Under the pieces are notes generated by a model. It made no database searches. It saw nothing but the letters and a program-made list of their open reading frames with translations, and was not told the DNA's origin. A program made the position numbers and the translations under genes. DNA of 60,273 nt from Nautiliales bacterium (lineage in GTDB: Bacteria; Campylobacterota; Campylobacteria; Campylobacterales; JAADDX01): assembly GCA_030826765.1 (NCBI GenBank), contig JAUUDM010000030.1:1-60273 (forward strand), in the 5' to 3' direction. The stretch's first letter is position 1. Every line of letters starts with the position of its first letter. Shown here in pieces: positions 54,800-60,273 of this stretch.

Positions 54800-56020
54800 A
54801 TGGCATTAAAAACATTTACGGGACAAACTATGCAAGAAGCTATGGCTAAAGTAAAAGCTGCAGTTGGGGATGATGCATTAATCGTTTCAAACAGAGAAAT
54901 AAAGCGAAAAACACTAACTACACCTGGGCTTTATGAAATTGTAGTTAAGATTGATGATGAAGTAAAACAACCTAAAAAAGAGAAAAAGAATAGTTTTGGA
55001 AATGATGTATTACTTAAAATTTCAGAGGCGGCTAAAGAGATTAATTCTATTTCAAATTCTAAAGATAAATTTCAAAACAGTAATACAAATACTTCAAATA
55101 CAAATGTAGTAGAGATAAAAGAATTACAAAAAGAGATAAAAGAAATTACAAATCATATGAAACTTTTACAAGCTACAGTTTGGGATTTAAATGCACCAAA
55201 AAGAGATAACCTTATAATTCCACCTGAATTTAGTGAAATTTATGCTGTTGCCAAAAATAGTGGTATGAATAAATCTCATTTAGATGAAATTATGGAACTC
55301 ACTCTCAAACATATGCCAGTAAAAATGAGAAAAAGTCCTGTTACTATAAAAAGATATTTTAATACCCTTCTAAAAAAAATGATTCCAATAAGACATGAAA
55401 AAGAGTTTGCAGTAGGTCAAAAAAAAATAATGATGTTTGTAGGGCCTACAGGAGTAGGTAAAACAACAACAATAGCAAAATTAGCAGCTCGTTATGCATT
55501 TAAAAAACATAGAAAATATAAAGTAGGGATTATTACATTAGATACTTATAGAATTGGAGCGGTTGAGCAACTTATGACATATGCCAGAATGATGAAACTC
55601 TCAATTGAAGCTGTAGTTGATCCAGAAGATTTTAGTGAGGCACTTTATAAACTTAAAAATAATGATATTATTTTAATTGATACAGTAGGAAGTAGCCAAC
55701 ACGATAAAGATAAAGTTGATAGACTTAATCAATTTATAAATGTTAGTACATTTGCTTCTATTGATGTAAATTTAGTTATGTCTGCAACTACAAAATATGA
55801 AGATTTAAAAGATATATATGAAAATTTTGCAATTTTACCAATAGATACTTGTATTTTTACAAAACTAGATGAAACTATAACATTAGGAAATCTTTTTTCT
55901 TTGATTTATAATGTAAAAAAACCAGTTAGTTATCTTTCCATTGGTCAAGAAGTGCCGGATGATTTGATGGTAGCAGATAATGATTATTTAGTGAATAAAA
56001 TTTTAAAGGATATTAAATGA
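54800..56020 (+). CDS. flhF: Flagellar biosynthesis GTPase FlhF
   Basis: The 406-residue SRP-type GTPase places flagella at the pole. N-terminal B domain (MALKTFTGQTMQEAMAKVKA) is followed by a linker, an N domain and the G domain with Walker A GPTGVGKTTTIAKLAARY near 214, DTYRIGAVEQLMTYA, DTVGSS and TKLDE (G4). Usual motif DTAGR is DTVGS here, with Val in place of Ala. ATGA overlap with flhG. Confidence 0.95.
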   Translation: MALKTFTGQTMQEAMAKVKAAVGDDALIVSNREIKRKTLTTPGLYEIVVKIDDEVKQPKKEKKNSFGNDVLLKISEAAKEINSISNSKDKFQNSNTNTSNTNVVEIKELQKEIKEITNHMKLLQATVWDLNAPKRDNLIIPPEFSEIYAVAKNSGMNKSHLDEIMELTLKHMPVKMRKSPVTIKRYFNTLLKKMIPIRHEKEFAVGQKKIMMFVGPTGVGKTTTIAKLAARYAFKKHRKYKVGIITLDTYRIGAVEQLMTYARMMKLSIEAVVDPEDFSEALYKLKNNDIILIDTVGSSQHDKDKVDRLNQFINVSTFASIDVNLVMSATTKYEDLKDIYENFAILPIDTCIFTKLDETITLGNLFSLIYNVKKPVSYLSIGQEVPDDLMVADNDYLVNKILKDIK

Positions 56021-56889
56021 AGACAACACAAGCAGATAAGCTAAAAGAACTTGTAGAATCTTCAAAAAATTCTAAAAAAAGAACTACTAAATTTGTAGCA
56101 ATTACTAGTGGAAAAGGTGGTGTAGGTAAATCTACTATATCTGCAAATTTAGGTTATATATTACATTCTCTTGGATTTAAAGTAGGGCTTTTTGATGCAG
56201 ATATTGGTTTAGCTAATTTAGATGTATTACTTAAAGTTAATACCAAAAAAAATATTTTGCATGTTTTAAAAGGTGAAGCTAAATTTAGAGATATTATTGT
56301 AGAAGTAGAAAAAGATTTCTATTTAATTCCTGGAGATAGTGGTGATGAAATTTTAAAATATAGTGATGAATTTATGTTTGATAGATTTGCAGAAGATATT
56401 TCAGAATTAGATGATTTAGACTTTTTAATTATAGATACAGGTGCAGGAATAGGAAAAGAAGTTCAAACATTTTTATTAGCTGCAGATGAAGTTATAGTTG
56501 TTACAGTACCGGAACCAGCAGCAATTACAGATGCATATGCTGTGGTAAAAGTTTTAAGTGATAAAAAAGATAGACTATTTTTACTTATGAATGAAGTTGA
56601 TTCACAAAAAGAAGCAAATAATATATATCAAAAAATTGCAACAGTTGCCAAAGAAAATGTTAAAGCTAATTTTAGATTACAAATGATAGGGTATTTAAAA
56701 AAAGATAAAGTAATACAAACAGCATCTATAAAAAGACAACTTTTTGCAAAAGAGAATGCTTTTTCACAACCAACTGAACAATTAAAAACGATTGCTAAAA
56801 AAATAGTTCAAATTTTGGAACGAAAAGTGCTTGTAGAAGAAGAAACGGGGCTTGGTAGATTTTTTAAAAAGATTTTGAATCGTTTTTAA
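56017..56889 (+). CDS. flhG: Flagellar number regulator FlhG (FleN, MinD-like ATPase)
   Basis: The 290-residue ATPase has deviant Walker A SGKGGVGKSTISANLG near 31, DADIGLANLDVLL, and DTGAGIG (switch II). The amphipathic tail near the C-terminus (RFFKKILNRF) should anchor it to the membrane. It acts with FlhF to set flagellar number and in Campylobacter also cell division. It starts 4 nt inside flhF. Confidence 0.95.
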   Translation: MKTTQADKLKELVESSKNSKKRTTKFVAITSGKGGVGKSTISANLGYILHSLGFKVGLFDADIGLANLDVLLKVNTKKNILHVLKGEAKFRDIIVEVEKDFYLIPGDSGDEILKYSDEFMFDRFAEDISELDDLDFLIIDTGAGIGKEVQTFLLAADEVIVVTVPEPAAITDAYAVVKVLSDKKDRLFLLMNEVDSQKEANNIYQKIATVAKENVKANFRLQMIGYLKKDKVIQTASIKRQLFAKENAFSQPTEQLKTIAKKIVQILERKVLVEEETGLGRFFKKILNRF

Positions 56890-56900
56890 AGGGAGTATAA

Positions 56901-57245
56901 ATGTTTAGGAGTGATAATTTTATCTCTTTTTTAACAGTTGTAGGATTTTTTATTGGGCTTATATTTGCTGTATTACATGGATTTGAACCAGATAAATTTT
57001 TATATTCTATTCTTATAATATCAGGAGTTTTTTATATTATAGGAGTAGCGAGTAGTAGTTTTTTTATAAAATATATTTCTGTCAAACAGATATTTGCTCT
57101 TGATAAAGAATTTTTAGAAAAAACAATAGATATGCAAATTTACGAATTAGATAAAAAAGAAGATTATATTAGAGAATCTCACTATTTTATAGAAGAAATA
57201 GAAAAAGAAGAGATGTTAGTTTATAAAAAAGAGGATGATAAATGA
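56901..57245 (+). CDS. Conserved membrane protein of the flhG-fliA interval, function unknown
   Basis: The 114-residue protein has two hydrophobic helices, about 8-28 (FISFLTVVGFFIGLIFAVLHG) and 34-56, then a charged cytoplasmic helix (KEFLEKTIDMQIYELDKKEDY). AAAGGGAG precedes the ATG and it overlaps fliA by 4 nt. A homologue sits at the same place in Campylobacter (Cj0062c). No function is known to me; its position suggests an accessory of the FlhG/FliA flagellar system. Confidence 0.7.
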   Translation: MFRSDNFISFLTVVGFFIGLIFAVLHGFEPDKFLYSILIISGVFYIIGVASSSFFIKYISVKQIFALDKEFLEKTIDMQIYELDKKEDYIRESHYFIEEIEKEEMLVYKKEDDK

Positions 57246-57916
57246 ATCCTTATGAAAAAAGTATAAGAGCTTATCAAGATAGTTTAGCAGTTGAGTATTT
57301 GCCTGCTGTAAAAAAATTGGCATATAGAATGAAATCAAGACTTCCTTTAAGTGTAGATTTTGATGATTTAGTAGCAGTTGCAACTGAAGAGCTGATAAAA
57401 GTATCACGAAGGTATGATCCTAAACAAAATGATAATTTTTGGGGCTATGCAAGAAAAAGAGTAGAAGGTGCAATGCTTGATTATTTAAGAAGTTTAGATA
57501 TTGTTAGCCGGGGTAACAGAAAGATTATAAAAGATATAGAAAAAGAAGTAGAAAATTATTATCAAAAAAATCAAATTGAGCCAACTGATGAATATTTAGC
57601 TGAGGTTTTAAATTTACCACTTGAGAAAATTCAAAAAGCAAGGATTGCCGGGGATATTTATAATGTAATGCCAATAGAAGAGCAACTTGAAGCTTTTGAT
57701 AATATAAATAAAAAAATAGAAGAGGAAGAACTTATTGAAATTATCAAAAAAGAGCTTTCCAAAATGGATAAAAGAGAACAAATGGTTATTCAACTTTACT
57801 ATTTTGAAGAGCTTTCATTAAAAGAGATTTCGGAAATTTTGGATATTAGTGAAAGTAGAATTTCACAAATACATAAATCTATTGTTAGAAGAATTAGGGA
57901 GAATTTAAATGGCTGA
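57242..57916 (+). CDS. fliA: RNA polymerase sigma-28 factor FliA
   Basis: The 224-residue sigma factor transcribes late flagellar genes. It shows region 2 (YLPAVKKLAYRMKSRLPLSVDFDDLVA...GYARKRVEGAMLDYLRSLD), region 3 and region 4 (QMVIQLYYFEELSLKEISEILDISESRISQIHKSIVRRIR). ATGA overlap with the preceding gene and 8 nt overlap with fliM. Its anti-sigma factor FlgM is not in the window. Confidence 0.95.
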   Translation: MNPYEKSIRAYQDSLAVEYLPAVKKLAYRMKSRLPLSVDFDDLVAVATEELIKVSRRYDPKQNDNFWGYARKRVEGAMLDYLRSLDIVSRGNRKIIKDIEKEVENYYQKNQIEPTDEYLAEVLNLPLEKIQKARIAGDIYNVMPIEEQLEAFDNINKKIEEEELIEIIKKELSKMDKREQMVIQLYYFEELSLKEISEILDISESRISQIHKSIVRRIRENLNG

Positions 57917-58973
57917 TATTTTAAGTCAAGAAGAGATTGATGCCCTTTTAGAAGTTGTTGATGATGATAATGTAAATCCTGATGAACTTGAAAAATCATC
58001 AGAAATTTTGGATCAAAGACAGATTACTTTATATGATTTTAAAAGACCAAATAGAGTAAGTAAAGAGCAGTTAAGAGCTTTTAGAAGTATTCATGATAAA
58101 ATGGCAAGAAATTTGGCAAGTCAAATATCTTCTGTAATGAGAAGTATTGTTGAAATCCAACTTCATTCAGTTGATCAAATGACTTATGGGGAATTTTTAA
58201 TGTCACTTCCTTCTCCTACCTCATTTAATGTTTTTTCTCTAAAACCTTTAGATGGAAAAAGTGTAGTAGAAATAAATCCTTCTATTGTATTTCCTATGAT
58301 AGAGAGACTTCTTGGTGGTCCAGGAGAATCATATGATGGAAATAGAGATTTTAGTGATATAGAACTTAATTTACTTGATACTATTTTAAAAGTAGTAAGT
58401 ACAAATATAAAAGAAGCGTGGGCTCCTGTAATTGATATATATCCAGTAGTAGAAGCAAAAGAATCTTCTCCAAATGTTGTACAAATTGTAGCCCAAAATG
58501 AGATTATTGTAATGGTTGTAATGGAACTTATTATTGGGCATACAAGTGGAATGATAAACTTTTGTTATCCAGTAATTACACTTGAATCTGTTCTTCCAAA
58601 ATTAGCAAATAGAGATTTGATGCTTACAGAAACAAGTAGTAGAAAAAGTAGAAATAAAGAATTAAAAGCATTACTTGGTGGAGCTAAAGTAGATGTGGAA
58701 GCTATAATTGGACATGCTAATTTAACAATGAAAAGTATTCTTGAACTTGAACAAGGTGATATTATAAGGCTTGATAGAGGTGCTGATGATACAGCTATTT
58801 TAAGAGTAGATGGTAAAGATAAATTTAAAGCAAAAATAGGTGTGAATAGATTTAGAAAAAGTGCTAAAGTAATAGAAGTATTAAGAACAGAACATGATGA
58901 AGTAAAAGATATTCTTGAAGAAATAGAATATACAAGAAAAAGTAAAATAAATATGGTTGAGGAAGAAGAATGA
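57909..58973 (+). CDS. fliM: Flagellar motor switch protein FliM
   Basis: The 354-residue C-ring protein starts ADILSQEEIDALLEVVDDDN, the CheY-binding N-terminal motif, then a CheC-like middle (LLGGPGESYDGNRDFSDIELN) and the SpoA domain (HANLTMKSILELEQGDIIRLDR). It links phospho-CheY to rotation. 4-nt overlap with fliY and 8 nt with fliA. Confidence 0.96.
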   Translation: MADILSQEEIDALLEVVDDDNVNPDELEKSSEILDQRQITLYDFKRPNRVSKEQLRAFRSIHDKMARNLASQISSVMRSIVEIQLHSVDQMTYGEFLMSLPSPTSFNVFSLKPLDGKSVVEINPSIVFPMIERLLGGPGESYDGNRDFSDIELNLLDTILKVVSTNIKEAWAPVIDIYPVVEAKESSPNVVQIVAQNEIIVMVVMELIIGHTSGMINFCYPVITLESVLPKLANRDLMLTETSSRKSRNKELKALLGGAKVDVEAIIGHANLTMKSILELEQGDIIRLDRGADDTAILRVDGKDKFKAKIGVNRFRKSAKVIEVLRTEHDEVKDILEEIEYTRKSKINMVEEEE

Positions 58974-59803
58974 TAAAAGATTTTTTAGATTTATTACAAA
59001 AAGATATAGTTTCTACAGTAGAGGGTTTAATTGGAGTGGCTCCAGAGGTTAGTTTAAAAGAGTCTACTGAAGGTATTGGAGAATTAACTCCTCCTTATGC
59101 TGTAATTAATGTAGATGTTAGTGGTGATGCCCAAGGTAAAATGATATTTTTAATACCTCCACAAAGTGCTACAGCATTAGGTGATTTAATGCTGGCTGGT
59201 GAAGGAGAAGAAAAAGAAGAGATGAATGAAGAAGATTTAGATGCTATAAAAGAGATAGTTTCTAATATTTTAGGAAGTCTTTCAACTGCCTTATCTGCTC
59301 AACAAAATGTGCCGAATTTAAATTTTTCAGTAACAAGTGCTACTTTTGAAACAAGTGGTAATTGGAGCTCAAATAGTTATAAAGCTATATTTGATTTTCA
59401 TATAAATGATAAGGATTATGAATGGATTGTTTTATTTGATGATAGTTTATATTCTAAATTAAATCCTTCAACAAAGAGTAGTAGTTCTTCAACAGATGAT
59501 AATTCTTCTCATGATTTATCTGGTATAGAAAATGATGAAATTAAAAATTTAAAACTTCTTTTAGATGTTAAACTTAATGTTAGAGTTAGAATCGGTTCTA
59601 AAAAGATGCTTTTAAAAGATGTGATTAATATGGATATAGGAAGTATTGTAGAACTTAATCAGTTAGCAAATGAGCCTTTGGACGTATTAGTTGATGATAA
59701 AAAAATAGCAGAAGGCGAAGTTGTTATTGTAGATGGAAACTTTGGTATTCAAATAACTTCTATTGGAACGAAAAAAGAGAGAATGCAAACTTTAAATTCT
59801 TAA
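58970..59803 (+). CDS. fliY: Flagellar motor switch protein FliY/FliN-like
   Basis: The 277-residue protein has an N-terminal CheC/CheX-like domain (MKIFLIPPQSATALGDLM-type VSGDAQGKMIFLIPPQ and EDLDAIKEIVSNILGSLSTAL) and a C-terminal SpoA domain (LDVKLNVRVRIGSKKMLLKDVINMDIGSIVELN). FliY joins FliN-like C-ring function, and in Campylobacterota it is part of the switch together with FliM, FliN and FliG. It ends 1 nt before the convergent lolA. Confidence 0.93.
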   Translation: MIKDFLDLLQKDIVSTVEGLIGVAPEVSLKESTEGIGELTPPYAVINVDVSGDAQGKMIFLIPPQSATALGDLMLAGEGEEKEEMNEEDLDAIKEIVSNILGSLSTALSAQQNVPNLNFSVTSATFETSGNWSSNSYKAIFDFHINDKDYEWIVLFDDSLYSKLNPSTKSSSSSTDDNSSHDLSGIENDEIKNLKLLLDVKLNVRVRIGSKKMLLKDVINMDIGSIVELNQLANEPLDVLVDDKKIAEGEVVIVDGNFGIQITSIGTKKERMQTLNS

Positions 59804-59804
59804 G

Positions 59805-60273
59805 TTATTTTGCATAAATTATATCTACATAGCTTGGATATTTTGGTGTAAATTTAGATAAATTTATATCTTTTTTTTGTATATTATAAAAGTTTAGTGT
59901 AACTAAATTATCTATCTTATCTTTATAATATATTTTCTTAATTAAACCATTATTTGTTTCAAAATAAATTTTACGATTATCATACTCTTTTAAATATAAA
60001 TTATCTTTTATTTTTTTAGCACTTCTAATTAGTTTAAAAAAATTATCTTTTTTAGAGGTGTTATAAATTGTAACTTGTTCTAAATCAGGTTCATAAACAT
60101 AGATTTTATTATCTAAAGTTACCCATATTTTCTTTTCAATTGGTTTTGTATAGTGCCAAAAAATCAGTTCATTATTTACATAAACTTTTCCTTCATAATT
60201 AATAGTTTTATTTTCACTTCTAACACTTTGATTAAAATCACTTATAAAACTATTGTATTTAAGTTCAAATCCA
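59805..60273 (-). CDS. lolA: Outer-membrane lipoprotein carrier LolA, C-terminal part (truncated by window)
   Basis: The minus-strand frame is open to the window end for 155 residues. It includes NYEGKVYVNNELIFWHYTKP, KIYVYEPDLEQVTIY, and ends TPKYPSYVDIIYAK. This is the LolA barrel pattern, with hydrophobic half-barrel strands and a W-H-Y-like core; the signal peptide and first strands lie beyond 60273. LolA ferries lipoproteins from LolCDE to LolB. Identification rests on strand pattern and ending. Stop TAA at 59807-59805. Confidence 0.8.
   Translation of the reverse strand, partial: GFELKYNSFISDFNQSVRSENKTINYEGKVYVNNELIFWHYTKPIEKKIWVTLDNKIYVYEPDLEQVTIYNTSKKDNFFKLIRSAKKIKDNLYLKEYDNRKIYFETNNGLIKKIYYKDKIDNLVTLNFYNIQKKDINLSKFTPKYPSYVDIIYAK

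Noticed and set aside
1-60273. Anti-phage, toxin-antitoxin, retron or similar defence locus
   Set aside because: I looked for nucleases, reverse transcriptases, cyclases and paired small genes next to the unknowns; none was seen. The SNF2 protein alone is not enough, as no partner methylase or nuclease is adjacent.
1-60273. tRNA or rRNA genes
   Set aside because: No intergenic gap shows a cloverleaf or rRNA core sequence by eye; most gaps are under 200 nt and strongly A/T-rich.

Overview
The window is strongly A+T-rich and densely packed, and it is bacterial. Gene content and order point to the Campylobacterota (Epsilonproteobacteria). Three blocks match orders I remember from Campylobacter: lon-bamD-(valS)-fliW-proC; lpxB-greA-cheV-cheA-cheW; and aminofutalosine deaminase-aroQ-folK-flhF-flhG-fliA-fliM-fliY. 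The low G+C, the frequent TTG starts and the mix of genes would fit a thermophilic Nautiliales-type lineage, but genus is not decidable from sequence alone.

Layout. Positions 1-480 hold transposon debris: the end of an IS256-family element abutting a truncated IS5-type transposase, then a terminator. Positions 479-4681 (minus) form an accessory-looking three-gene envelope operon: a TraF/FadL-like barrel, a second barrel and a 676-residue lipoprotein. It is driven by a textbook promoter whose -35 box lies inside a tandem 20-bp repeat. Positions 4923-8500 carry two tandem MscS-type channels and an MtfA-like zinc peptidase. Positions 8608-16989 are a long plus-strand run: topA, a phosphodiesterase, bioB, an antiporter, two unknowns, a polyprenyl synthase, a TIGR02757-type protein, atpB and a ThiE-like protein. 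Positions 17014-23809 are a lipooligosaccharide outer-core and acylation locus: a GT2, a sialyltransferase-like protein, a capsule-synthesis-like protein, a GT4, a GT2, an O-antigen ligase and the lipid A acyltransferase. Positions 23963-29151 hold a SWIM-SNF2 helicase, an M48 peptidase and holA.

Positions 29209-33842 are the conserved rpmH-rnpA-yidD-yidC-jag-mnmE cluster plus a 50-residue unknown. lpxB, a HAD hydrolase, greA, dut, argC and an LpxH-like phosphatase follow to 38287, then cheV-cheA-cheW to 42160. lon, bamD and valS are on the minus strand (42215-47763). fliW, proC, three pilin-like genes and hpf run to 51571. mqnX (minus) is followed by aroQ, an M24 peptidase, folK and the flagellar master cluster flhF-flhG-unknown-fliA-fliM-fliY. 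The window ends inside lolA on the minus strand.

Most of the window is conserved core. The parts most likely to hold something undescribed are the repeat-controlled envelope operon at the left, the glycan locus with its translationally coupled leader ORF, the non-canonical rnpA start overlapping rpmH, the 50-residue protein before lpxB, and the pilin-like triplet after proC. I found no CRISPR array, no rRNA or tRNA gene and no recognisable anti-phage system. Start sites were reassigned for ispA-like (14103), atpB (15791), thiE-like (16477), rnpA (29331), dut (36227) and hpf (51074).
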